DNA of 64,000 nt, from assembly GCA_907165135.1 (NCBI GenBank), contig OU015569.1:6324001-6388000 (forward strand), written 5' to 3'. Under the pieces are notes generated by a model. It did no database searches. It was not told the origin of the DNA and worked only from the letters and a program-made list of their open reading frames with translations. This stretch comes from Oikopleura dioica (Eukaryota; Chordata; Appendicularia; Copelata; Oikopleuridae). Positions 10,537 through 21,022 of this stretch are shown piece after piece. Within the stretch, counting starts at the first letter, position 1. Every line of letters begins with the position of its first letter. A program made the position numbers and the translations under genes.

Positions 10537-13453
10537 TTCTCGCCGCTCTTCAGTGCTCTCAGCTCGCAAGATTTGAAACTGGAAAGAAAAAAACTCTTGA
10601 GGAAAAATAAGGGGAGCTTTTGGCGATTTCAGGCGTTGTCAGTCGTAAACAGAAATCCGTTTTAAATTTCAACAAAAGGACATTCTTGCTGAGTAATAGA
10701 ACTCGAATTGAATAAGAATGTGGCCCACTGATCTTTTCCACTCGCCCATCGTAAAAAACTAAAGTAGAAAAGCGCGAGTGCAAAGAAAAGAAACTAGAGT
10801 TGAGGCATTCCTCCTGAACTGAGCCGGATTTAAACACTGAATGAAGGAAACGAGTGCCGCGCGAAAATCAGCTCCTTCCGTTCACAGATACAGTTTCTAG
10901 CGAGAGCACGTGTTCCACGACAGTGCACCAACAGATTCAATTGAATTAAAGTTTGGCGCAAAGTGAGCTGGTTAGCAGTTGTTTTTGATTCTTGCACCGA
11001 TTTGCCGCAATCTAACTTGATAACGAGCACATTTGTGCTACTGATTCGTAGTTTGATTTTTTTACTGCGCGGTCTTTGCTTTAACCGGGTTCGCTTTTCT
11101 GGAACTGTTCGTTTATTGCAGAGCGAGTTAAATTGAACAGTTCCAAGCGACAGAACAAAAAACCCTTGTTGTATCAAGAATTTGATTTTTGACTTGTTCT
11201 CGAGTGCTTTGAAGGTTTATTTGATGAAGCATTTCCGGATTTTGCTGAAAGGGGCAGCAGGGTGAGCTAAAATACAGATTCGTGGAGAAAGTGACAGAGG
11301 TGGCACACGAAATGCGAAACGGAACCCAAAATGCCAATCACGAATTCGAGAAGTTCCAGATCCTCCGTGAGTTCAACTAGATTCTAGTAATGCAGAAACG
11401 ACGCGTTTTAGAAAGCATAAACCGTAACTCGAGAGCTACATAATGAGGTGAAAAATACAGGGAACAGCCGCTCAACAAAGGGATTCTAGTGGGCAGGGCC
11501 CGGGCGGAAATGTGAAATTCTTATCGGGCCGGAATTTACGGAAACACGGAATTCCGTGTGGACGAGTTGCAAGATAAAGTTTCAAAAAGAAGAAAAAATG
11601 CGGTCTATGTTGCTCTCCGAGCAGTCTTATAGCTTTTGCTTTTCGTAATCTTTTGCAAAATTGTGATTGCTCGTCGCTTTTGTGGTTGGAGCAACGGAAA
11701 CACCATCGTTGGCAAAGAAAATGTTTTCTTTGCCTGCCGAACGTTCGAAAAAACAAAATCTGAGGGATATTCGTTTCGCTCAAACTATAAAATCACTTCG
11801 CTCAATATCCGGTGACCTAAATGTGAACATTCGTCCATTTGATTCCTGAGGCAAATTGAAGCCGATACAGTAATTTGAAAATATGCGCTCGAGCCATGTT
11901 GCCGGCGCAAAAACATAACTTCAATATTTTTAATTTCACCAACAACCGGTCGAACAAAGAGTTCACTTCAAACTTCACACTTTCGAACAATAAAGCAAAT
12001 CTAAAATACAGGCCTGGGAAAACAAGGAAACGGAAGGCTTCGTACTCGAACGTGAAAATCAAAGCGCTAGATTAAGGCTGCTCGAAAAAAATGAATGAAC
12101 TTTAGGCCGAAATCGTTTTCAGTTTTAAATTTTATTTTATCTGCAAAGTCGCTTCTTTTCAGTGTAACTCGCTAAGAATGTCGCTCAATCGGCGCGTGAG
12201 GTAGCAAGTTCAATTCCACGATATTTTCTAATTCGCACCGCGGAATTTTTCTCAGTCACCGTTCGTTCGAGCTCCATTATGCACGTTGCACTTAAACATT
12301 CTATTTTAACATTTGCATTTTGGCAGGCGCTCGAATATTCGTTTGCGAATCTCTGTCCCACAGCATCGACGCCCATACGATTTCTGTCTCCATCTGAGAG
12401 TCGAATCGGCTGCATGAACAATGGCTCGCCCTTGATATAATGTCCGGAGAAGGCTCATTTCGTTATAGTAGACGTGGTTTTGATCCCTTTCGAAAGTAGG
12501 CGATACTTTCCTGAAGATCCGCAAGCGCTCAATAGGCTTCCGGCGGAGCACCTTCTGGGAAATTACGTTGATCATCTTGATTAATGATTGAAAGCCCTCA
12601 AGTGGCTTCAAGGCCAACGCGACTCGTTCCACAAAACAGCGCTTAGAGAGAACCGCCCTTGGTAGAAAAGCTTCTCAACTCAAAATTGTTTGGTTGCTTT
12701 GCGTGGATCACCAAAGTGGAATTGTGCAGCACGTTTCGCTATTACGAGATTTCGCGCTATCATCTCTTCGAACAGGAACACGTGTTCAATGAGGCACTGG
12801 GCCGAGTATTGAGTTCGTTTCGAGAAAGCCACATGCACATGTTGTGCTTTTAGAAGTTTGGCTATATCGCTCTCGAACCTGAGAGCCCGTCCCACTCGTA
12901 TTAATGGCGCCCTAACTAATAGAACAGAGAGCAAAACAGAATTGTTGCGACTCGTTACTTTGTCGCCCGTTTCCTCTAACGAACGTTTTTTTTCAGCAAC
13001 TTGATCTTGATCTCTGGCTGCAGTTAGCGTGACACGAATTATATTCATTCCGGAGCAAGCTAAAGCCAAGAACTATCCCAGTTTTCCTCTCACGCTTTTT
13101 CAATTCTAGTTAGTCGCGAATAATCACTCTATGCATAGATCATCTAGTTTTACGCAATTCAAACAAGGAATTAATGCCCAGTATTGCTAATATGTGGAGT
13201 TCACCTGGTTAACCGAGGCTCTAATACAAGAAACAAGAAACGCCCGTTGAATGATAAGCGTTAAAAGGAAATATTTTTGCCTCTTGCATTACAAGTTCAC
13301 CTAAATTTGATAGAATTACTACCGCTCTGGGGACAGGAACAGGATTATAGAGTGAGAGTTAACATAGTACAAAAAAGAGCTAAAAATGTGGAATCCGTGA
13401 GGGATATATTCTGTTTTTAATCAAAAATTCATAACTGAGATTTACTTTTTCAG
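10537..13453. other. Gene-poor stretch
   Basis: About 2.9 kb of short frames on both strands with no recognisable domain. The right end may hold the start of the type II membrane-protein gene; the rest could be regulatory or decayed repeat sequence. Confidence 0.35.
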
Positions 13454-14598
13454 AAGACCTGAACAATCGGTACCGTCTTCCTGGCGAGTCTTCTCGCCGA
13501 TCTCAAATTAGTCAGGTAATTGTTATTTGCGGAAATATTACATTTTTACACACGTCTAAGGTTCGACAAATTCACGTGCAGCCAAGTGCCCCACTTGCCC
13601 CATCGTATCCAGGAAAGGTTAAGTTGCTTAACTGATCTTGTATGTTAATGTGATTTAATCGCATACGATGCATATTGAAAGTGGCTTTAACGCGAAAGAG
13701 AATTTTTAGCCGAATCTTCTCCAAACTTGGAACTCTTCGAAAAGATATCGGATTCAAAGATTAATACACAAATAGCTAAAGCGGGAAAGGGGAATTCGGA
13801 TCCATATTGAGGGAGAAGATCGCCAGACAGAAGTCTGGAACGAGCTGGCCGCAGATGGTGATCCCCGTAAGAATGCTAAGCAGCGTCGGAAAACTGTTCC
13901 GAATATCGGAACTCAACTCAAAAGCTTGAGGAAAGCTTTAAGACACCCTCGTCACCTTGATGAGGCTGGAAAAGATAAACGAAGAAGAAAGTCGATGATC
14001 TGGCTTCTATTGGGGATGCTCCTCTTACTCTTTTTATTAATAGCGCTTGTGACCTTGATTCTCACAAACTTACGCAGAATGTAATTATCGCCATTTAGAG
14101 CAAGAAGAATATTGAAATCTGGTTTTAAGAACAGGAAGCCGTGAGACGGTTTCTCTCTCTGGAACCGCTCAAACTCCAGCCTCACAGACAACCGTTGGAG
14201 ATTTGACGCCATCAATTGCCGCCTCAACGCAGGAAATGAGAATAAGTTGACGTCGTATTATAGTTTTTTAATAATCATTTTGGACTGTAACGATTTTATT
14301 CCTATGGAGACACCATTCTTGGGAAACACGTGTCTAAACAAAGAAGACTGTTGCGGGAATGTAAATTGCCAGACACTGCAGCCAGGCTATTGTGGGTGAG
14401 GAATGATATGTGTTGCACATTGTATGGATGCTTTTAGGAACTTGACCGAAATATGGTGTTGTGGGTTTAATTTGATCACGTGTTTCTGCAACGGGGCGAG
14501 GTATATTCCTGGCAAGAGGCCGTTCTTACGCGTTTGCTATTTTGAGCTGTTTCTTTAGTCCGTTCTGCCCCCTCTCGCGCCCAACTTGTCCAGTATAG
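13454..14598 (+). CDS. Type II membrane protein with Ser/Thr stalk and cysteine-rich ectodomain (5' end incomplete)
   Basis: I do not recognise a named family. Short exons (13454-13516, about 13561-13617, about 13791-14080) encode a basic cytoplasmic part ending KDKRRRKS, then a strong transmembrane segment (MIWLLLGMLLLLFLLIAL). Positive charge before the segment predicts N-in, C-out. After a GT-AG intron comes a Ser/Thr-rich stalk (TVSLSGTAQTPASQTTVG, about 14130-14230). Then come three short exons with about ten cysteines, including two CC pairs (KEDCCGNVNC, IWCCGFNLITCFCNG), ending at TAG 14596-14598. The last two introns (14396-14437, 14501-14558) are GT-AG. The stalk-to-ectodomain junction (about 14230-14263) has no usable GT donor; GC-AG or GG-AG would keep the frame. 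The LTR retrotransposon begins 36 bp after the stop, so it may interrupt the 3' UTR. Confidence 0.6.
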
Positions 14599-14629
14599 AG
14601 TTCACAACAATTCCATGCAACTGAACATT

Positions 14630-14634
14630 AATAG
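14630..14634. repeat. Target-site duplication, left copy (AATAG)
   Basis: AATAG lies immediately before the left LTR and is repeated at 21254-21258 after the right LTR, the 5-bp duplication expected of a retroviral-type integrase. Confidence 0.9.
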
Positions 14635-14865
14635 TGTGAGGTCTAAGTGCTTAAGTCGGTTAGAGATCTGATCAGGATCTCGCGCCGCGCTCTTCTCTGC
14701 CACTTTTACTCACTGCTTCAGTCCGCGCACAGTAAAAGTGCAGAATACACGCTTTTTCGGAAACTACCTTTCCTCGTGTTTTATTGAAGATACAGTAGAG
14801 GCTACGACTAGCTGCAAGAGAACCGTCTAGTATAGAGAGCATACAGCAGTACTTAGACGCTTACA
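14635..14865 (+). repeat. Left LTR (231 bp)
   Basis: Begins TGTGAGGTCTAAG and ends CGCTTACA, so it has TG...CA ends. It appears identical to 21023-21253 (offset 6,388). The element's promoter and polyadenylation signals should lie here. Confidence 0.95.
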
Positions 14866-14867
14866 TC

Positions 14868-14885
14868 TGGTGACAATACGCTAAG
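14868..14885 (+). other. Probable primer-binding site
   Basis: Two bases after the left LTR the sequence reads TGGTGACAATACGC. TGG complements the CCA tail of a tRNA, so this is where a priming tRNA should anneal. I cannot name the tRNA without a tRNA set from this genome. Confidence 0.6.
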
Positions 14886-15414
14886 CTTCTTCTTCACTGG
14901 ACTCTTCCGAACCCAACGTTCGCCCTCATCACCGGCACTTCCCGCTGCAAAGCTAGAAGTGTTATTAAACTTGGTTCGACCACTCGCCAAGTCGATCGAG
15001 CGATCTTTCGCCGTTCCCGTGTTCGATAAACCGCTGGAGCTCGTAAATCAAGTCGCGTCCCCGCGCCGCACAGTAACCCTTCTGTGCGCTCTAACGAGGT
15101 CAGTCAAAGTTGTCAAACCCTAACTGCCGCATTTATCGCCGCAACACCGTGGAACTCGTCTCCGACCGCGCCTGAATTGCTCATTTTTTCGCCGCCGGCC
15201 ACCTGGAACACACACACTACGTGAAAAAGTCGCCACGTGCGCCGCTCAAGGAAAACTCCAGTTACTTGAGCGCTCCGTAAAGGTACAATTTCTTCGTTGT
15301 GAACCCTTTACCGCAAATTCCGTTACGCCGCGCCGCCGATTTTGATCAGTCCCGCCAACGAAACCCCGCGAACTTCGCCGATCCATATCTCCAACGACAT
15401 CTCGGCCCGCCAAA

Positions 15415-16650
15415 ATGTCTTCTACCAGCGCCTGTTACGCGCTCAACCTCTCCGAAGATCAAATCAACTCGTGCACCTGCATCACCATGTTGACCAACTT
15501 CTTGTCCGATATCATGGATTATACTATGGAGCTTGCATCGGATCCAACCGAACTCTCAAGCTACACTGACCGGATCAACGCACGCAAAAAGCTGATCAGT
15601 GCCCGAATTGTTGCCTTGTCGAAGTCAGGATCTTCTGCTCAGTCCACTGGAATCTCTCGAACTCGCCAAATCGAGATCCAGAATTGTTTGGACAAGCTCG
15701 AAGTCCATGATTTCTCCACTGGTTCCGACGCAGAGCAGTTCATTTCTACGCTCCGAACGGCCAGAACCGACCACGTCGCCACTCTTCCAAAGGCTCATCA
15801 AGCCGAGGGCGATGAAATTTTGGCTCGCACTGCCAAGAAGTTCTTGGCCAACGATGTCAAGGTCACTTTTCAGCGACTTGGCCTCGAGACCCGGACCATC
15901 GAACAGCTGATATCCGCCATTGAAGACAACTTCAGTAGCAAGCTGTCGATCTTTCAGGAGCTCCGCAAGCCGCACGATGTCACTTTCGACGCCTCCAAAG
16001 GCCTAGGCGCCTACTTCAATGAACTTCAGGAGGCCTCTAGACACAGCTTTCGACAAGTCGAGCGCATGGCTCGTCGAAAAGCCGCCGAATCCGCCAAAAC
16101 AGCTTCCGTCAAGGAAGAACCTGAGGTTTCCATAGTTGCCGAGGAGTCCACAAAAGCCGCTGATGGCGAAGCTATTACAGCTTCTGAGCTCAACGATCTC
16201 TACGCCGCCACGCTGGGTTACCTCACTGTTTGCCGCGCCTACCCAAATGTCGGAGTTCGACTCTGCGACACAATCGACGAGTGCTCCAACGCCCAGGACG
16301 TGTTTGTGAAGGCGAAAACTCTACTTGACCGTCTCCCAAGCAGCGTCACTTCCGAAGAATCTGTCGCCCTCGCTGGCAAGACCTTCGAAAAGACCTCTCA
16401 GCCCAACGACGAGATCGCAGCGATGCAGAAATGCATCAGAACCCTTACTGACAAGGTCAACGCGATCTCTAAAGCCGTCGTCCCCGCTAAGGACAATAAC
16501 AAGTCCAACGGAAAAGGAGGCCAGGGCCACGGGCGCAACAAAAAAGGCAAAAACAACAACGGCAACAAGTCCAACAACAACCAGTCCGAATCCAAAGCCG
16601 GATGCGCTGCTACGAAGGATACCGACTCGCTTTTTCGCATCGAGAGTTAG
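15415..16650 (+). CDS. gag: Retrotransposon Gag-like polyprotein
   Basis: A 411-residue frame follows an untranslated leader of about 550 bases. It is the first frame of the element and overlaps pol, as expected for the capsid precursor. The C-terminus is very rich in Lys, Asn, Gly and Gln (NKKGKNNNGNKSNNNQ), suited to nucleic-acid binding. I see no CCHC zinc knuckle, which many Ty3/gypsy Gag proteins have. The final codons (near 16632) include a run of T residues where a -1 slip would reach the pol frame, though it is not a perfect heptamer. Confidence 0.85.
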   Translation: MSSTSACYALNLSEDQINSCTCITMLTNFLSDIMDYTMELASDPTELSSYTDRINARKKLISARIVALSKSGSSAQSTGISRTRQIEIQNCLDKLEVHDFSTGSDAEQFISTLRTARTDHVATLPKAHQAEGDEILARTAKKFLANDVKVTFQRLGLETRTIEQLISAIEDNFSSKLSIFQELRKPHDVTFDASKGLGAYFNELQEASRHSFRQVERMARRKAAESAKTASVKEEPEVSIVAEESTKAADGEAITASELNDLYAATLGYLTVCRAYPNVGVRLCDTIDECSNAQDVFVKAKTLLDRLPSSVTSEESVALAGKTFEKTSQPNDEIAAMQKCIRTLTDKVNAISKAVVPAKDNNKSNGKGGQGHGRNKKGKNNNGNKSNNNQSESKAGCAATKDTDSLFRIES

Positions 16651-17738
16651 ATCGGCGCAGCTCTGACTCTCCTCTCATTTCCTCCGCGCAACTCACCTTC
16701 TCCAAACCCTCCAGACCCTGGTACGCTGACTTCACTGTCACCCTCGCCGGACATACTTTCACCGTCAAAAACGGCATGTTCGACACTGGCGCCGACGATG
16801 TAATACTGCCAAAACGGCTCATCCCTGATGAACTTTTGAAGCAACTGCAGAGCTCAAAGTTCACCGTCACTGGCGTCAACTCCGAAACCAAGGCCTTAGG
16901 CGAGTTCCGCACCACTATCAATTTCAGCGGTATAAAATTCGCTGGAATCCGCATTCTAGTTACAGATGGCCACAACGCGCCGCCGCTCATCGGCAGAACT
17001 GTCACCGATCACGCCACAAACGTCTCCTTTGGTAGAACTGGTACCAAAGTCATCTTTCAACGACGAGATAGCCCTGGAGCAGAAATCTACACACAGGCAC
17101 TCGAAATCAAGTCGTACGCTAGTGATCCTTGGAATGCACCTCAGATCGACCCTGGCATCTCCAGTAGCGCAGATTTTCGTAGTTATGCTGACGCTCTTCG
17201 ATCTGATCCTCCTCAAGCTGCTCAAAGCCAGCCCAAACCCTCTGCTCCAGGCCCCAACGCCTCTACTTCGGACCTTCTGAGCTACTTGCGAAGCCAGAAA
17301 GAGCTCGACCTTCCAGCCAACTACCACAACAAAAGCGAACTTCATGAACTCGCCCTTCGTTGTGTCCAGTATGAAGATGTTTTTGGAAGTTCTACTGACG
17401 AGCTTGGCCTGTTTTACCGACCCGTCCGAATTCCGACAAACGGCGAATCTGTCAGCCGCAAGCAACACCAGATTCCAGTCAACTTTAGAGGCTCAATGGA
17501 CAAGCACGTCCAAGAAATGCTCGATACTGGCGTCACTGAGCTCTGCTCTGATCCACGTGGATTCAACTCGCCGCTGTTCTGCGTCCCTAAAAGGATGGCT
17601 CCGCACGCCCTGTGGCCAACTTCAAGAACACGCTCAACCGAGTCCTTGTCGATCCCGACCCGTATCACATGCCCAACTTGCGCGAACTCTTCAACGAAAT
17701 GCGCCCGGGCTACAAGTATCTTGCCGGCCTCGATTTGA
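16602..17738 (+). CDS. pol: Retrotransposon Pol N-terminal part: protease and start of reverse transcriptase
   Basis: This frame lies -1 relative to gag and overlaps its last 49 bases. The active-site motif of a retroviral-type aspartic protease is present (FDTGADDVILPK, near 16780), followed by a conserved hydrophobic region with LIGRTV near 16990. The reverse transcriptase domain begins near 17460 (conserved FNSPLFCVPK just before the break). From about 17590 the similarity continues in another frame, and the remaining codons to 17738 look like read-through of the wrong frame. Expression would be as a Gag-Pol fusion by frameshifting. Confidence 0.85.
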   Translation: MRCYEGYRLAFSHRELDRRSSDSPLISSAQLTFSKPSRPWYADFTVTLAGHTFTVKNGMFDTGADDVILPKRLIPDELLKQLQSSKFTVTGVNSETKALGEFRTTINFSGIKFAGIRILVTDGHNAPPLIGRTVTDHATNVSFGRTGTKVIFQRRDSPGAEIYTQALEIKSYASDPWNAPQIDPGISSSADFRSYADALRSDPPQAAQSQPKPSAPGPNASTSDLLSYLRSQKELDLPANYHNKSELHELALRCVQYEDVFGSSTDELGLFYRPVRIPTNGESVSRKQHQIPVNFRGSMDKHVQEMLDTGVTELCSDPRGFNSPLFCVPKRMAPHALWPTSRTRSTESLSIPTRITCPTCANSSTKCARATSILPASI

Positions 17739-20700
17739 AGAGTGGCTATTGGCAAGTGGAGATCCACCCCGACGACAGGCACAAAACTGCCTTTTCATGG
17801 AACGGTCGCACCTTCCAATATCGTCGGCTCCCGTTTGGCCTCGCCACCGCGGGCCAAATATTTTCAAGGTGCGTTGGCGAGGCCCTAGAATCTCTCCCCG
17901 ACACTTCCGGCATTTTCTGCTACATCGACGACGTCTTGGTGGCAGCCAAATCCTTCTCCGACTACCTGGCGAAGCTTACTAGCCTGTTTGAAGCCGCCAG
18001 AAGATTTGGACTGCGTCTACACCCGAAGAAGTGCGAGTTTTTGGCGCCCCAGGTGAAATTCTTGGGTAGAATCGTCTCGCCTAAGGGGATGTCGGTGGAC
18101 CCAGAATACGTCGCTGGAGTTGATGCCTTCGTTCAACCCACAAATCGCACCGAACTACGCGCACTTCTCGGCAAGCTCACTTTCATCCGGGAATTCCTCG
18201 AAACTCGAATGTCCGAGCGGATGGACACAAGTTGCTTCTCGCAGCTCGTATTCCAGCTGAACCAGCTCAACAAGGATGGCGATTTCACGTGGACCACCAA
18301 AGCCCAGGAGGCTTTTGAGCGCGTGAAAAAGCGGCTCCGTACAAGCCCAGTCATCTCCTTTCCTGATCCCTCGCTCGACTTTCTACTCTGCACCGATGCT
18401 TCCGCAGTTGCCGTCGGCGCCGTCTTACTTCAACAGCAAGATGGATTCGACAGAATCGTCGGCGTCGCTTCACAAACCCTCACTTCCGTCGAGCAGCGCT
18501 GGAGCTGCACGGAACGCGAGGCCTACGGCATTCTGTTTGGCGTCCGCAGATTTCAGTACTTCCTACGCGGCAAGCCCTTTGTGGTGAAAACCGACCATCG
18601 AGCCCTCCAATATATCGACTCGGTCGACCACAAAAACGCGAAATTGGCTCGCTGGATGGACGAACTGAGCGCGTACAGGTTTATCGTCGAGTATCTCCCT
18701 GGCGAGCAAAATGTCTGGGCAGATCTCTTCTCGCGGCCCTTTGGCGTCAAAAAGGACCCTCCGTCTGACAATCAGAAGTCAGCCGGTAAATTTGTCGACT
18801 TCGGTGGCCTTCGCGCTTACATCCCCAGCTGGTGTACTAAGGATACCGTGATCCCGCCGAAATCTCCTCCCTCGAAATCGCTCCGCGAAGGTCTCACTCG
18901 CGCACTTACATGCTCCACTGGCGACGAGTTCACCCTCAACCAGAACGTCGAAGATCTACTTCAACTTGCTAATGCCCAGCGCGCCGACTCGGGCTTGGCG
19001 AAGCTCATTGATGCTCTTGAGAAGCACAAACGCGACCCAAAGCAAGTTCAACTCGACAAGCGCGATTCTAACTACGAATTGTATCGCGTGAACTGGCAGC
19101 ATTTCCGCATTTGTTCCCGTACGAATGTACTTCTCCACGTGCGCAATGGTAAAAAGCGCCAAGTTTTACCTCCTAAACTCGCGATCGAGCAACTTCGAAA
19201 AGCTCATGACAACTCCGCTCACCCTGGTGTACCTCGAGTAATTGAATCCCTCAGCAGCTACTGGTGGCCTCGCTATCAAGAAGATGCACAAAATTACGTG
19301 CAGAGCTGCGTGATTTGCGCGAAGCGCAAAGGTAACCAAGGGCAAGTGGCTCTACCTCAAATGCAACATGTCCCCCGCGGCTCTAAGCCCTTCGAAACGA
19401 TCATGATCGACTTCACCGTCTTCCCCAACTGTGCTGGCAAACGCTTCTGCTGCACCGTGCTCGACACATTCACGCGATATTTCGTCGCTCGAGCTTGCAC
19501 TGGGGAGCGAGCGATCGATGCTGCACGCACAATCGTCGAAGAAGTGGTTCTCCGGCATCAAGTTGTGCCCAAAATCGTCAGTTCTGACCGTGGTACCGCA
19601 TTCGTCTCTGCTACTATGAAAGAACTCTACTCACAACTTGGTATCACGCCTCAGTACCACACCGCTTACCGCCCCGAATCTACTGGTAATCTTGAAAGGT
19701 CACACAGAACCTTCAAGGACATGATTTTCATGTTGACTCATGAGCGAAACATGACTTGGGTTGATGCTGTCCCTTACTGCGTCGCCTTCATGAACTCTCA
19801 CAGGAACAGGTCTACTGGTCAGGTACCTCATACTCTCGTTACTGGCCGTCGTCCTAACTTCACAGTTCCTGAAACTCTACATGACCCCGATGTACGCTCT
19901 AACTCGCCTGAATCTTACGGCAAAATCGTCAGAAAGCGGATTCAAATGCTCTCGAAATTGGCGAAAATCGCCAACCGCTCCGCTGACCTGGCTCTAGAAC
20001 GCCAGCATAAGCGTCTTCATCGTGCTCGCCTTCTTAAAAACGGCGATATGGTTCATCTCTACAGGCCCGTCACTAAGGCTGCCAAGGACTCCAATTGTAA
20101 CTGGATAGGCCCTTATAAAGTCGTTAAAGCCTCCGAATCTGTCGTGAAAATCGTCGACGGAGCCGACTTTTGTGACTGGGTTCACCGATCTCATCTGCGT
20201 CTCGTGCCACCGCGCAAAGATCATCTTAAATCTCCCTCCGACCGGGCTCTAGAACAAGAGCTCATCTGTGGCGATGATCTTGATTCTCCTCAAAATCGAC
20301 CGGTCGGCGCTTCGGGTTCATATTCTGAACCTCTAGCAAAACTACCAAAGGTTGGGAGGCCGGCTGCTGAAAAGCAAAAAACAACCTCTGGCAAGTCTAC
20401 TAGAAAAAAGAGGAAAAGGGCGAGTCCCGACTCGTCACCTGATCCGAAGCGTCAAAATACTGCTTCAATTCCTCCCTCGACTGCTAGAAATTCGACCGCG
20501 CCCGCCCCATCAACGTCAACTTCAACTACGCCTCGCTCGACCGACTTGGTAGAAAATGATGTTCAAGATTTACCTGTTGAGACGACTTCTGCTCCTCGTT
20601 GTAGTGCGGCAGACTCTCTAAATGGGCATCATTTGTCTTCTTCGTCAGCTGATCTTTCTCCTATCTTCGAAAATCTCACCGTCCGTGGCGGTCGGATCAG

Positions 20701-20752
20701 GAAAAAACCTTCTCCGATACAAGTTGATCCAACTCGCAAGAGTTACTCGTAG
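17591..20752 (+). CDS. pol: Retrotransposon Pol C-terminal part: reverse transcriptase, RNase H, integrase
   Basis: The frame continues reverse transcriptase from about 17591, directly after a stop codon at 17588, so it has no start of its own. The YIDD catalytic motif is near 17921. RNase H follows (CTDASAVAVGAVL near 18390, TDHRAL, and the final ADLFSRP motif). The integrase zinc-binding part has paired histidines (19204-19222) and CVICAKRK (near 19311). The catalytic D, D and E lie in IDFT (19408), SSDRGTAF (19582) and GNLERSH (19685). A GPY/F-type module (NWIGPYKVVKA, 20099) precedes a long Ser/Thr/Pro-rich basic tail. No chromodomain was recognised. Apart from the missing link to the upstream frame, all catalytic residues I looked for are intact. 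Confidence 0.92.
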   Translation, partial: KDGSARPVANFKNTLNRVLVDPDPYHMPNLRELFNEMRPGYKYLAGLDLKSGYWQVEIHPDDRHKTAFSWNGRTFQYRRLPFGLATAGQIFSRCVGEALESLPDTSGIFCYIDDVLVAAKSFSDYLAKLTSLFEAARRFGLRLHPKKCEFLAPQVKFLGRIVSPKGMSVDPEYVAGVDAFVQPTNRTELRALLGKLTFIREFLETRMSERMDTSCFSQLVFQLNQLNKDGDFTWTTKAQEAFERVKKRLRTSPVISFPDPSLDFLLCTDASAVAVGAVLLQQQDGFDRIVGVASQTLTSVEQRWSCTEREAYGILFGVRRFQYFLRGKPFVVKTDHRALQYIDSVDHKNAKLARWMDELSAYRFIVEYLPGEQNVWADLFSRPFGVKKDPPSDNQKSAGKFVDFGGLRAYIPSWCTKDTVIPPKSPPSKSLREGLTRALTCSTGDEFTLNQNVEDLLQLANAQRADSGLAKLIDALEKHKRDPKQVQLDKRDSNYELYRVNWQHFRICSRTNVLLHVRNGKKRQVLPPKLAIEQLRKAHDNSAHPGVPRVIESLSSYWWPRYQEDAQNYVQSCVICAKRKGNQGQVALPQMQHVPRGSKPFETIMIDFTVFPNCAGKRFCCTVLDTFTRYFVARACTGERAIDAARTIVEEVVLRHQVVPKIVSSDRGTAFVSATMKELYSQLGITPQYHTAYRPESTGNLERSHRTFKDMIFMLTHERNMTWVDAVPYCVAFMNSHRNRSTGQVPHTLVTGRRPNFTVPETLHDPDVRSNSPESYGKIVRKRIQMLSKLAKIANRSADLALERQHKRLHRARLLKNGDMVHLYRPVTKAAKDSNCNWIGPYKVVKASESVVKIVDGADFCDWVHRSHLRLVPPRKDHLKSPSDRALEQELICGDDLDSPQNRPVGASGSYSEPLAKLPKVGRPAAEKQKTTSGKSTRKKRKRASPDSSPDPKRQNTASIPPSTARNSTAPAPSTSTSTTPRSTDLVENDVQDLPVETTSAPRCSAADSLNGHHLSSSSADLSPIFENLTVRGGRIRKKPSPIQVDPTRKSYS

Positions 20753-21022
20753 AAAGGAGAAGTTTTCTTCAAAAGAAAACTCGTCTCGCGCGAGTCTACC
20801 TTTTCTCGCGCTCTGATTGGCTGTCGCTGTCCGGAAATGGTTCGATCTTCGTCCGACATTTCTCGACTTTTCGTCTCTACGCTGGTGCAATTCCGACGCC
20901 GCGCTGTGCTGATTGGCCGCCTTTCCTTTCTCCTTTCCCTTCTGCTCAACTACGATGACTCATCTCTCCGACTTCAACTCTTCAACTGAAGATTCTCGAA
21001 ACGTCTCTAGAATCTGGGGAGC
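20753..21022 (+). other. Retrotransposon 3' untranslated region
   Basis: Lies between the pol stop and the right LTR. It holds no envelope-like frame. A short purine run (GGGGAG) at 21016-21021 next to the LTR is a weak polypurine-tract candidate. Confidence 0.6.

Noticed and set aside
20753-21022. Possible envelope gene after integrase
   Set aside because: Only 270 bases remain before the LTR, with no signal peptide, membrane segment or long frame.
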